In this document: positions 22,900 through 37,489 of the stretch, piece after piece | Numbering within the stretch: the stretch's first letter is position 1 | How the letters are laid out: every line of letters begins with the position of its first letter | NCBI GenBank assembly: GCA_003260075.1 | Contig: QLIY01000687.1 | Span: 25,349 to 89,348, forward strand | Source: Phallusia mammillata | Lineage: Eukaryota > Chordata > Ascidiacea > Phlebobranchia > Ascidiidae | Direction: 5' to 3' | Length of the DNA stretch: 64,000 nt | Position numbers and translations under genes: made by a program | The notes under the pieces: generated by a model | Told to the model about the DNA's origin: nothing | What the model saw: only the letters and a program-made list of their open reading frames with translations | Databases searched by the model: none

Positions 22900-25800
22900 T
22901 TAGTACTGCAGGATAACGGCAAGCAGAGTGCAGAGTAGACACGCAAACCACACCACCGGGCGTTCAGCTGCTCCGCCACCTCCCGTGTTACCTGGGCATC
23001 CGACGCAATCCGATCCACAAATCTCACAAGCTCCTGTCTGTCGGAATTCCGGGATGTCAAGAAGCTTCGAAACCCTGCGGTCTGTGATGTAACAATGCGC
23101 ATGACTTGGTTTTAGGGGTTACTACGAGTCAAAACAACAACAACGAGGCTTTTAAACGATCTTGTCAAATTTAGAGAAAACTAGTGACGTGTGAATACCG
23201 TGATGGCATGGTGACGTCAACAATACTCCACCACACAGCTAAAACATGTTGTAAGCAATTTGCAAATAATGGTTATAAATTTTCTAAATCATCTTTGATC
23301 CATGTTTGTGACGTAACTATGTCGTCACATGATCAAAATCGACGATACTGTGACGACATAGTCACAAACCAAAACATACTCTCTTGCCCAACAAAAACCT
23401 TGGAAGTGTAATAAAAAGGATCAAAAATTTTACTTACCTTTGTTGTAGTAGTCGGAGGCAGCAATGGGCTGAGGCTTTGATTCTGCAACATCGGCATAAC
23501 GTTGCAGTTCGACATTTGCGCAATATCTGTCACCTGGTCCCAGCTAAAGACAATAAGCAAGGAAAAAAGCACTTATTATGTTGTCACGAAAATTTTGGAT
23601 TTACAATTTTTAGTCGTCAGTGAAAAACATAATGATGTAGTAATATACCCTGGAAATAAACATGATGTACATGGTATGTTACTAACAAAAACCTTACACA
23701 ACTGTTAATAAAACTTACATACTGATAACCGTTTTAAACACTTATATATTTGAAACCATGAAAGACACACTGTCAGCATAGAAGCGACTTTACCTCATCA
23801 AAGTATGTGTTCACACTATCATCTTCCAATTCAACAAGCTTGGCATCTTTGTTTCGTGTTCGTTCCTTTTCAAGATCAATAGTAAATCCGTTGGGCAACT
23901 TCTGTTCGAAGAGGAACATTCCAGTGCTTTCTGTGGCACCTGGTTTCAACCTAAGCCACAAAACCACCATCAGTATTTTTCAGTATATGTTGTGAAAAAT
24001 TTATCACACTCTATGCGGATAATTTGCGTTCTTTTGGTAAAACAAAGGTGAGGGTAGTTTTACCTGTCAAAACTGTTGAACAAAGACTGAACGTTTTTGA
24101 TAAAAAATAAACTTTTTTTTTAGGAAGAACTATTTGTCAGATAAAACTTACCAGATGTAAACTTAAAAAAAAGATTAAAGACAAGAAAAACACTTAATGA
24201 AGAATTGAAAATTCTAGAAAAAACAACTCAATATGAACCAAGTATAGTGAAAGCAATCCTTTACACACGTATCAAAAACCGCAAATCGCTTTGCACTGAT
24301 AATTAATCACAACAGCGATTGTCAAAAATTCTGCTTTAAAAAGCAATCAATAACTACAAGCTTTCTGGTAGTACATTTCATGGGTATGGACTCAATCATT
24401 TCATAAATCAATAGTATACAAACACTTACTGGCAGCAAAAGTCCACCATGGCGCCTTTGGCTGAAGCAGAGGAAGTGGTTGCATTGCAGTCAAAAGCCTC
24501 GCCTACGAACGGCCCATCAGGTACGTTGTAACATACAGACAGTTGGGCAACACCAACCCCAGTACCTGTCGCTGTTACTTGAAGAAAACCGTTAGTCGAT
24601 GGCACCTGTCAATCAAAATGACGTCACAAAAATATTGGCAAATGAAAACATTGCTTTTATGTTAAAGAGTTCAAAAGTCAAGGATGCTTGAAAAGTTCTA
24701 GTTTGGATTTTTTTAAATAAACCTTGTTTACTTACATCGACTTGATTGAACACCATTTGGTTGGCTGGTGTGATGTGAAAGTTGGTGCTGAACGCTGGTT
24801 CTTGGGTGTGGGTAGCGGTGATAGTAAGATCTTGTGGACGATCAACAAGTAATCCGGCAACATTCGACATTGCTTGGATGGCGATCACTGTATCCTAGAC
24901 ATAAAACGGTCTTGTTGCTTTTGTTTGTTTCTGCTTCTTCACAATTGATACAGCCTACTTGAGATCCAATTTGTTTTGAGGAGTGAAAAACCTTTAGTCT
25001 TTAGGGACTTACAGGCTAACCACTGTAAATATCGTGTTAAACAAAACATATGGCACAGCAAGAACATAACAAGCACCAGCTATAAAAACTTTTTTTTTTA
25101 AATTTCACAAATATTGCATGGCTAAAAAAGCTGAGGCAAGCGGAATAAAACGCAAAATGTGTCCTTTGGAAATCAGGAAAACTTCAGGGTAGAAAAACAT
25201 ATTTTTCAACATTTCTTTTTTTTTGCTTTTTTCCACATAATTAAAATTTAGCTTGATTTTTGCATTATTGCAGAAGACGACATCAGTTTCACTGACAAAA
25301 AAGTTAAAACAAAATTAAACAATTTTTTCCATTTGAAAAAAATATTAGTCCAAAAAATTCAAGATTATTCTGTAGCATCTCTTGTTCTTACTTGTGTTGA
25401 AGAGTAACCTCCCCATTCGTTCTGTTGTTCAGACAACCACTTCATAATAGGCGCAGCTGACCCAATGCTGTTACTTCTGACGTAGGTGAGGAGCGCGTAT
25501 GCCGTCATCTCTACGTCATTTCCGGGTGGAGTGTAGTAAGGTGGGCGCCAAGATTCCTTGTACGTCGATTTTTGTTCGTCAGTCTCTTCCCAATATTTCA
25601 TGCCACCTGTAAGGGATGATTGATGAAAAATAAGGTTGAAAGTTGTTAATATGATTACCACAGTTCTGTACTTGAATGTAGGAGTGATGTTCTAAATCAG
25701 TAGTTCTTAAACCCTTATTGGTCGTTGCTATCAATTATTTTACATTTGGAATCTAATTTGAGGTCACGTTTTGTCTAACTGAAGTGTGAACGTGATGTTG

Positions 25801-28800
25801 AATGTACAACAGCTCTCAGTGTCCCCAGTATTATCAGGGCGCTTGTGTGTGTGCCCAGGCACATGAAAACAACTTAAAATAAACAAAAATTCGACTTTAG
25901 CGGATTAATTTCCTAATTAAACTTTCAGTGAATGTATTAAGATTTTATTGTGCCCAGAAGTTTTCGAACAACAATCTAAGTAATAGTAGTTTGCAAATGA
26001 ACGTTATTGGGGTACTGAAACAAAACACTGGCAAATTTTTAAGCAACAGGCAAATAGCCCCCCCCCCTTTGCAAATGAACGTTATTGGGGTACTGAAACA
26101 AAACACTGGCAAATTCTTAAGCAACAGGCAAATAGGTGATCTATTTATCTATTTTTTTTCAATTTGTGATTTTGTTAAGACGAACCGAAATTCGAAAACA
26201 AAAATATACAGCACCCCCCCCCCCGTACCACTAGTGGTACGCGTACCACAGTTTGAGAACCACTGAAATAGGTGATCTATTTATCTATTTTTTCTCAATT
26301 TGTGATTTTGTTAAGACGAACCGAAATTCGAAAACAAAATATACAACAAAAAATATAAAACCAGCACTTTACGCCATAAACTAGCTATAGATAAAAACAA
26401 ACAGCCACGTAAGAGTATTTTATAAACCGCATGGATGTAGAGTTTGAAGGCTAAACAGATGAATTTTGCCGGGGGCGATTACATAACCTTACACATGAAG
26501 GGTTACATGTATGTACGCACGTTCAAGTTTGTAACTGTGACCGTATGCATTACGATGCAAGATCGATGAACTTTACGCCCCAGTGCGAAGGCTTCTGGTT
26601 TTGCAACAATATTTTCATGTTTGTTTAGGGCTGAGGGCCTTGCAACCAACGCAAGATAATAAATCTATAGAGGATTTGTTTTATGTGTTTTTTTTGTCAG
26701 TGTGCAAACTTTTCATGTACGAAAATATTTGAAAACCGTGCATTTATAATTTCCTCAAATTGTAATATAATGGCAAATTTCCATATTCTTGTTTTTCATT
26801 CCGGTATTAAAAACAATTTCTTTTCAAACATTCACCACCAAAAAATGAATTGACATATGGTTGAAAGAAAATAACGCCGCCTACCTTGGATTGTGGCAAG
26901 AAGCTCAAGAGCTTGAAGTGCCTCATTTGCTCGAGTGCTTCCAGCTATGTGCAGGGCGTATGTCACAATTGCCAACGCGTATTTGTTGGTTTTGATCGAA
27001 TTTAAGTTGTCTTCGAGATAGCGACGAGCTTTGTCCGCTGCGATTTGAACCGACTAAAAAAAAAGTTAAAAATTAAAATGCCTTTTTGGGTCACTTCGTT
27101 CAAAATTTTAAAATTAATTTCTGGACTGCAAACACATTAATGATTGTTTTTGATTTAACTATTACTTCATTGCATGATGCCGTTACTGTTAATACGTTAC
27201 AGTCATACATATTCAATGAGCGCTTTCAGGTACAATTACAGAATAAGTTACAGTTGGGTTAAAAAATGTATGTTTTGGTTATCGCGAACAGGTGACGTCA
27301 CATGTTTTACGTCATGACCTGTCGATATAATTTTTTAAAAAAGATGACTTACCTCTCTGCGGAATGCAAAGTTAGTTTCCTTTAGCGTCACCAAAACGTA
27401 GGCTGTCATAGTAACCGGGCTGTTGACACCTCCCTAAAAATCAAAATCTTTTGTTTCAATATTTGCCTAAACAATAAAAGGAAACACAATAAAAGGACAT
27501 TTAAAGCACATCGATGTACAAAACATAATGTATGTAGTAATAACATTGCAGGAGTATCAAAAACCGCTGTTATCATCTCTGCATATATTTAATGACTTTG
27601 GAAAATCTTGCTATTGATTTCACGTATTTTTACCTGCATTGCTTTGTGTGATACTTTTCCTGGTTCTTGGAAATGGCCATCTTTCGATTGTTGGGCGACC
27701 AAGAAGTCTAGTCCAGTATTGAGAATGTTGACTTCAACAAGGGTCGGTTGCAATTCGCGGGCATGCAAAAAGCATTTGATTACGAACGCTGTAAGCCAAG
27801 TACTTCCTGAGATATCGCTCTTGCCAAAAGCACTGTAAGATCCGTCGTCGTGGCGGTAACTGAACGAAAATAAAACAACATTGGAACGTGTTGTTGAAAA
27901 GCGTGGTACTTATGATAAAGTACACTACATTGGTAAAAATGCACTATTTTTCTTGGTAACACTGAACACGACTTCTAAAAAATATGAAATCTGTATTCGC
28001 TTAACGTGGTACTATCGACAGACTTTAAGATGTATAATAGCTGGCCCGTCTAATGTAGCCACATAGTTAAACTGAAATATCTATTGGTAATTGCAGGAGC
28101 TTTAAAAAAATGAGACATGAAGTTTTTAACGAATACATGAAGTTTAAATACAGTTAACCTTAGTTATGGCGGATTCAGTTAATCTGGATATTCGCCCAAT
28201 TCAGACAAAACTCGAGGTACAAAAGATTTGTAAGGTAGTAAGACAATTGTCATTGGTTAATCTGAATCTTCGCCTAATTCTGACATGTTTTGGTTCAAAC
28301 CTGTCCGGATTACCCGAGATTTTATTGTATTACCATAGTACTTACTTAAGTTCGTTACTGTAACCGGTATGGAAGTGATCAAAAGCTTTTTGTTTGGTTG
28401 CAGCATCAAGTTGGTTGGCTCTGTGCAGATACAATGTTACGAAAACATCCGGCGCAAAACTAAGCATGTTCTGCTCGCCACAGCCTGAAGGTTTCCTCAG
28501 CAAACGTCCAAGGTTACTTAAGGTGTTACCGAGAATGTCACCTGATGGAAAAGGTCACAAGAGGTCAAACCAAAGCAGGTTTTAACAAAGTTCAAGACAG
28601 ATGAAAATCCTTGCTACAGGCTATTGATGCCAATTAGTTAAACGGATTTAAAACGTTTGTTTGGAATAAACAGGTTAAATTTAATGACTCAACTAATTGA
28701 CATTTCTGCTCGTTATATTCTAAATTTCGGAAAGAGGGAAGCTATTTTTTATACAGTCAAATTTTTTAGCGTTTTTTACCCAAATAAATATATTTAACAA

Positions 28801-31800
28801 AGTGCCCGTTTTTGGCGACTGTAAAACTGAGATAAAAGCAAAAATATTTCTCAAGGCTTTAAAGTGACACGTACCATAAACTGAGAGTTTGACCCTGGCA
28901 GATCCGGGTACGATGTCTGTGGGAATGCGGATTTCCAAGTCTTGTGAGGCGTCAGGAATTCGACTGTTAAGTCGGTTGACCAAGATGGAGGCAGCGTAAC
29001 ACTCTTGCACACCTTCGGGCTGGTGGACAATAAATGGTTGTTATTTTCTGCTGAACTAAAATCTGGACCTGAACTACTAACATTAACGTTGTATAGAATA
29101 AAATGGGTTAAGTCCATAAAATGTTCTATCAGCCTAGAATATATATACATTTTTTTGCTTCAAAATATAATGCAGTTGTAGCAAGTGGTTCTTCAAGATG
29201 AGTTGTGCTTTCAGTAATTTGTGGTGTAAAACGTATCATTTTTTAAAAAAGTGTGGATGCTCATGTGAAACTAGCAGTTGTAGTATAAATGCATTCCTGA
29301 ATGCCATACCCAGCAAAGTACAAAAAGCCGTTTTCATACAGTAAGCTTTTATCATTTGACAAAATTACACCATTATTAGATTAAAGATGTTGCAGTGCGT
29401 CGTGAAACAAATAGGATCATGACACAAGGTGTGGTCAACATCTACGAGGACTTACTTTCAATTATTCTCATTTTATTTACTTTCTTGTATTCTGGTACAA
29501 AAACAATATAGGCTTACCCTGACGAAAACTTTTCTTGTTAGGGCGTCTCCTGCAATTTCCGAAATTGCTTGCACGGTGATGGGTACATCCCCTAAGTCAA
29601 GCATGCGCAGAGGGAACTTGACAGAGGTGGCGCCGTTAGCTGGAACAAAGATGTTACGGATTGGGCCGGCTGCAATCGGGTCATCACCGGGAAGAAGAAG
29701 CTCGTACTGTGTGCTCTGACCCAAGGACAGTTCAACCTACAAAAAGATTAAGACAAGATTTACAGGGTTTGTTCTTTACTGTTGTGTAAGGATGATCCGA
29801 AAACAACAGAAATAATTATTAAAGCGTTGAATTTTTTATCCAAATGTATAAATCTTAACACCTTGCCGTGGAACACAAGTATCTGTTAATCACATAATGA
29901 GACAGAAATGAACATGATTATGTAACAAAACAATGGATTAAAAAGACTAACGGGAGAGCATATTTTTTTAAATTAAACTTTAATATTTAGGCTTTAAAGT
30001 TATTATTTTTTCATTCTCGTCCAAATTGTTGGCTGTTTTCAAACTGAAACCAAAATGAAAACCGACTAAAGTGTATATAAACGGGTGCAATTGATAAGGC
30101 CCCCCCCCCCACACCTTGCCGTGGAACACAAGTATCTGTTAATCACATAATGAGACAGTTTGGCTATCAGAAATAAACATGATTATGTAACAAAACAATG
30201 GATTAAAAAGACTGACGGGAGAGCATATTTTATTAAATTAAACTTTAATATTTAGGCTTTATTATTATTATTTTTTATTTTTTTATTTTTTTATTCTCGT
30301 CCAAATTGTTGGCTGTTTTCGAACTGAAACCAAAATAATTTTGAAATATGATACATGTTTTATGATGGGAACCATTGATTGGCTACGATCAAAACAGCTG
30401 TGTATAATATCAAAATAATAATAATTTTTTTTTAAAGTTTTCGAACCAAAACTCAGAATGGCTTCCCAGCGGTTAAACTCCTATCAAATATCTGGCATAA
30501 AAGCAAGACAATAATAACAACAGCTGGTGATCTACTTACGGTCAAATCGTTGTCAAAGTAGTTGAAGACAATTGCTTGGACGACGATGATTTCATTGCGA
30601 GTGATCTTAAGAGGTAGATTGAGCGACACAAAGAACTGACGAAAGACAGTGATCTGAGGACACAAGCACATTTCAAAGAGGCACTTGAGATTTAAGCACC
30701 GAAGTCCTTTATTATTAAGGTTTTGTAAATGTCACACCAGAATTTAAACAGTGTTTTGCCTTACATTTGAAAAAGGAACCACAGACAACAATGACTTTTA
30801 AATAAACGAGTGACTTAAATTTTTGTTTTGTTTTAAAACTGCATCTTCTTGCCGGAATTTTTTTACCGAGGGTTGTTAAATGACCATGGAACGATTTAAA
30901 TGACCGATAGAAGAAGGAAATGCAACATTTTTTTAAATTTGAGAGTAACATTTCAGCAGAAACATACAACATTGTTATTTCGACACAAACCTTAAATTTG
31001 TCAGCAAGCCCGAGACCGTATTCATCTGATACTGAGAAAACACTGAGGATCCATGATGTGATCGTATCTGGAGCTGTTGTGTTGAATGTGGCCGAGCCAT
31101 CAGCACTAAGATGCCAACAAAAGAACACTTGAGTTTCGAGCAAAGGCGTTTGATGGGTTAAAGTTGTTGCGATAAGCAAAATTTTGTGATTTTTGATGTG
31201 ATTTTGTTGGTTTAACACTTGCATGTTTAAATAGGCGAGTTTAAATAAAAGGAAATTTAGCACAGCGTTTTTTTTATAAAAGGCCAGAATTTACCAAAAC
31301 ATCTAAATCAACTTCCTTATAAAACAGAGTGATACACAAAACTGTTACAACAACATGCAGAAATCGATATGACATTCATGCGAACATAAATACAATGCAG
31401 TACTGTTGTGATATAACGTAACATGCAGCATGCATCAAATAACGATTTTGTGAAGTATGAAATGCTAATCTGAATCCTGCTTGAATTGGACAATCTAATA
31501 CGCCAGCAACAAGGTTTAAGATATTTTACAAAATATTTTGCATTTTTGAAGATTGAACCATACGAGAGTGAAAAAAGTTTAAATAAAACTGAAAAAAATA
31601 AAACTGACGATGCCAATTCAGGCGAAATATTTATATTCCTTCCACGAAATACTTCAACTGATTTCGTTACTGGGAGAAAATTTTCCTTTTTTACTTGAGT
31701 AAAAAATAAAATATCGATAATATCAAACTGAAAAAGGCTTGAATCGCAATCGAATGACATCCACATATTTTTCATTGAAAAACATGGCTTGTTAAGTTAA

Positions 31801-34800
31801 TGACAGGAGTGTAACAACACTTAGGTGATGTGACAGTGAGGGTCAACTGGGTTGCACACTATAGTACCCTGTAACGGCGTCTGACCACAACCAGGTCTCG
31901 GGAAAATACGAACGCGGTGTGGGAACACTGCTGACCCTGTCGACACCGCCGGCACCGCTCGTAGGAGCAAAAGCCATAAGCTCAGGGCCCCCGTCGTTTC
32001 GAAGTCGCGTCATGAAAAACGGACCATTGTAATCTGCAACATAAGCCACAGGGAAAAAGTGAACAACTTGCCTCAAAAAGCTGAAACATTTTCTGTCCAA
32101 TTTTATAGGACCTTTTGTTACGTCTGACAGGCAACTCTTGGCCACGTTTTGTTTAAGTAGGTCGAGGTGATGCTCTAGAATTTAACATATGACGTCCTTG
32201 TGATGCACAGCTGTTTTGAAGACAGCACTGTGTATACACAATGGGTGAGCAATGAGTGCATTTTTATCGAAGCCATGAACACGAAAAGAAATTTTAAACT
32301 GATTTTCGGGTTATCTGGCTTAATAAATTCCGAAAAAACTTGTTTCAGGAAAGATCTTCGAAGTCACACGCAGAATTTCAAAAGACAATTAGATCTCAGG
32401 TGTAATGTGCATTTTCGTCATCCCAATGTTTAAGCAGTTGTTTATACACTGGCCACGATTCCAATTATTTACCAGCAAAGAAAGTACTCAATTTCGACAA
32501 TTTAAAACTGAACAAAACAAATACAACAAGAAACGCCAATTTAGACAGCATTTTTGCATTAGGTCCATGAGAAAGAAAAAAAGCATCTGTTTTTTAGCAG
32601 ATACTTGAAGACAGCTTAAGCTCGAAATCTGATAACTTGGAAAAGGGACTAACGATGAGGTGATGACGTGGCTATGACGCAGGACAAAGTGTTGGAGCGT
32701 GCAGGTGTCTGGGTTGAAAGACACAACAAGTCCTTGGGATTAGTTAGCGAGATTGTGAAATGGGGTCAAAATGTTGTTTTAGAAAATATGTTTTCTACCC
32801 GGTAATGTCGTTGTCCCAGAGCCAGGTCTCCGGGAAACGTGTACGAGGCTTTGGAGACGAAATTTTGACCGACAAAGAGTCAGCAGCTATGCTGTCATCA
32901 AATACAAGGTTGTCCTGTTCAGGAAAGAAAGCGAAGCCGTATTCGGTCCTCGCTTGTATGAGCGTTAAATCTGCAATGACATAAGATGGGCGTCTTTGGA
33001 TGGCCAAAAAGTCAAGTTGGATTTCAATTTGTACTGTGCGTTATTGTAAAATAGTTGTAACCGTTTATATATAAGATCCGACGATACAAAAGCTTGGGCG
33101 AAATATATAATTTGTGAAAAAAATCGTACATCGGTTGATTCTGTTTTTGACGACAGATTTTGTACACTGTGTTTTGTGTTGAGCTAAAACTAACTTCAGC
33201 CATATCAAGCGTAATTAATCTGTACAGGAGAGCTTGAATACCCAGCAATTTAAAATATCAAATTCACAACCAGTTTTTGAAGTTAGGCACTTTGCTTACG
33301 TGAGCGAAGTATGAAATAACAAAAAAGCGTAGCCATCTTGTAATTATCACATAGATATAATGTAAAAACAATTTCTCAATCACAGTTTACGAGAAGTAAA
33401 CGGTATTTGAAATTATCCCCCCCCCCGAAGTTAGGCACTTTGCTTACGTGAGCGAAGTATGAAATAACAAAAAAAGAGTAGCCATCTTGTAATTATCACA
33501 TAGATATAATGTAAAATCAATTTCTCAATCACAGTTTACGAGAAGTAAACGGTATTTGAAATTAATGTAGGCAATATTTAGAATTTCTTGGGTCGTTTTT
33601 AGACATCACTGCGTTTTAGCTATGTACACAAGGATTATAAATCGCCTAGTGGACAAGCTGTTAGTCACGTACGCATTTTTGCATAATTTGGTACACCGCT
33701 TATGGTAATTCATGTGATTCAGTTTACCTCTATTAACAGTGTTTAAGACGTCGTTGAAACTTGCATCATGAAACCTATTTATTTAAATGCAACGGGGACA
33801 ATTTAGCGATGCGGTCAAGGTAGATCTTATTTGTGTTTTCAAAAAAATATATATATATAACAATAATAATTAGGTTTTGAGATATTTGTGTTTTATCATG
33901 CTGCAGGCGAGGCCATTCTAGATCTAAATCGACACCGCTAAATTCCATCTCGAAGCGTTTAATTGCGTTTAACTTGTTTGTTTTAAACATGCCGTAATAG
34001 TTCAGTGCCCAAAACTGAAATCATCCGCCATAAAAATATAAACAAAAATGCGTTTAACTTTAAGCCATAAATGCAAGATTATCAATTGCTTAAACCATAA
34101 AAGGTAAACCTTTCAATCAGTGACACGCGTGCAAAATTAAAACTCGTCATTTTGAGGTGCAAGTCACATTGCGAGCAACACACAAAACGTGCAAAATGCC
34201 CCTTATACCCGGCTATTCTATGATCCCATAACCAAGTCTCTGGAAAATACGTTCTTGGGGTGGGGGTTAAGGTTTGGGTAGACCCAGCAGCAATAACGTT
34301 TGTTGTACCCTTGGCAATTTCAGCGTCCACATTGAAGGCAAAAACTTGATAATCAACTGCAAAAGGGTTTAAATACCTATTGTTAACTATTCGGTTACCC
34401 TTCTTAGGTTTTTACATACAGATCACAATTATGTTTAGTTTGACTTGTAGTAGGGTATTTGAAATTTTAGGACATAAAAGTTTGGAAAAAAACACAAAAA
34501 CAAAATAGGTGGTTGTAAAACATAAAACTTTGAAAGCATTTCGACTCCACCAAGCGCTTAAACTGTCCGGAGTGTAAATAGGTTCAGTCCAAGATAAACA
34601 ACCAACTGTGACCTTCTCAACGGGGCGCAAGTTGTCCATACCGACAAAAGAATGAGCAAATGCGTGTGAACAACACATCTTAATCTCTGAAAGATGAACA
34701 ACCGGTTTAACCAGTTGCACATTTTAGTAGTCTGCAGGTCAATTGCCTTTATACGAAGAGATAGTTTCCGTACCAATAGGTCAATGATTCCAATATCAGA

Positions 34801-37437
34801 GGTCAGGGATCTCGTTGGAAAGAAAACAATTCAAAGTGTTTCCGCTGATGTGACAAGCAAGTAGCCACAATTGAACTTTAATGTATTACAACACCAAGAC
34901 CTCGTTTTAACCGTGGATAGGGGAACCATTTACCCACAGGTTAATGAAAAGATTTCATGGTATCTAGGAAGAACAATCATCGTGGCAACATATAGAAAAT
35001 AATCCGAATAAGGCCTCAAGCTTTTTGAACAGATTTGTTGCACACATTCCTAAAAAGCTTCCAAACAGGATAAACTTCCGTTTAAATGTTTGTCAAATGA
35101 ACATAGATATAATATAGCATTGTCTTGTAGATAAAGCCCAGTTGCTTAAAAAACCTGCCGATTTAAACCATCCTTTAATTATGAAACTGCTTCGGAATTA
35201 TTCCTTCAGAAATAGAGTATAGGCTGGAACGAACATATCGGTTTTCCGTTGCAATATTAATTGGCGTAATTAAACATACCACCGCTGACCTACAATATAT
35301 AAACGGGTCAGTGTGCTTGGATTGCGGATTTTCAAATGTGATTTAGAAAGCTAAATTTGCACAATTTTTGAGCTGGAGCACACATTGAGGCATCGAAGTT
35401 TAGTTTCAAGATGGAAAATTTTGAAACAAACGTTTATATATCTAAAGAGCTGCAAATTTAAATCTGAAAAACGCAAGGAAAAGGAGAGCACAGAACGAAG
35501 CATGCCACGCTACCACATTAATAAAGACACCACAAGAAAAAAATGGCAAGGTATGCTTTTATCATTATTACCTAAACTTGCGTAAGATGATAGACTGAAG
35601 TTTTGATAGGAATTAGTGGAAGCAGCATAGTGCATATCAAGCAGGAAGAAAAACATGTAGGAGACGTTGCCAAACTCATGCATCTACAACTTTAAGTTCT
35701 GTTAAGCTAACATCTCATGAGGTACCCTGTTAAGGCGTCGTCCCATAACCAAGTTTCGGGAAAAAATGATCTTGGTGTAGGTGAGCTGAGTCTTGTAGAC
35801 CCAGCGGCACTCCCAGCAGCAAAATCGAGCGATTCTACTGACGCTACTGGTGAAAACGAATCCTCAAGAAAATATATCGGATAGAAGTCTGCAAATTAAT
35901 TATGAGCAAAAATGTAACAGTGTGCTAAACATGGTCCTAGATCGCTGGGTCAATGCTATTTTAGGGATATTTTTTAAAGTGTTATAAGTTATGTGCTGCA
36001 ATAATGTCTAATTCTAATTCTGTGTTATGTTGTTTAAAAATATTTAAAGGGAAGGAACAGTTATGCCTATACATATCCTTTGCTTTGGTAACGAATGTCA
36101 ATTGTCAACATTTTACTTGTCACTGCCATCAACTTTCTTAAACATGAAAGCTCTTTTACGTTTCTGCTTTTCTGCATTTGTGTCCGCAAATTACTAGCAA
36201 ACAAACGACAATTTAGAAAACCATTTCCATATGTAACTATGCTATAATTCAATCGCTAGCGAATGTCATAACAAAACATACAGGACAAGCAAAATTAAAA
36301 AGCCTTCATATTTTTTTAAACCCAATACCGTGTAAATAGAGTTATTCTATTACCATGTCTCATGATAGAAAGTTTTGATCATCAGTATGAAAGGCTACAT
36401 TTTTCTAACAGCCGACAGTGAAACTTTTCTAACAACAAATTTCCAGCCAATGCTATTTTCTCGCTCTTACAATTATTTTAAAATATGGAAAGAGGCGTCA
36501 TGTGGAGAAACATCTTCCTATCCTCGTCATTTCGAATCAAACAAACCAAAAAAGTAAAAACTATCTAACACAATACTGTATCACATTGTTTCGTGGACGG
36601 TGGCAAATAAATATTATACTGTTGTGTTAACAAGTCTAAAAGTAGAAGGCAGAAACAATTTCAAACGTTTTGAAACCAGTGTTGTCTTCAAGAGAAAAGA
36701 AAAGCCAATGTCAACAACAAACAAATCCGTAAACCAACATGTTTCGCTTTGATATTAACTCCTCTGAAAAACAAACGTAGGATTTGTAACAAAACCTTGA
36801 CGAAAATAACAAAACTGTCCCAAACTCCTAAGCGCATGTATTGCCCAATGTTGTCTGTGAATAATGGCGTAATCGTCTCAAATATTTTCTTCACCTAATT
36901 GTTTGTACATAAGAGTTAGTTACACCAAATAGTAACAGGCAAAACCACCAGCCATTTTAGTTGTAACGATATCCGTATACCCAAGCGTCACCGCATCTTA
37001 TCATATCACCGCATACATAACAAGCATAAAAAGCCACCAGCGTTTTACAAATACCCTGTAATTGAGCTATCCCATAACCAGGTCTCAGGGAAGAAAGATC
37101 GCACCGACTTAGGAGCAGATGGAGCCTTTGGGCGACTTGGGCCCGCTTGCGCTTGAACTGACAATGCTGCGAACGCCTGGGGCGCGCGTCCGGCTATGCC
37201 GCCTCCTCCAAAAGCCATAATTCGGTTGTCAAAATAATGCCAAATGTCTGCGATAAGAACACCCTGTTTTAAGCTTTATGTTTGTGTGTTAACGTATGTA
37301 TGCGGTAATAACGCTACCATCTCGCATATAATAGCACAGCCGTATAAAATGCGAAACCCACAAGTCAGATGCGTACAACCAATACCCGGTAATCGATTCT
37401 TCCCATAACCACGTTTCGGGAAAGAAAGAACGTTTTG

Positions 37438-37489
<52 letters not shown>

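Noticed and set aside
30715-31263. 182-codon minus-strand open frame as one protein
   Set aside because: Only 30991-31105 is coding, as a thioester-gene exon; the rest is intron read-through.
33575-34200. Additional alternative exon between exons 7 and 8
   Set aside because: I searched for the FPETWLW-coding 3' half and its GG|GT donor in this and the other array introns and found none beyond the nine listed.
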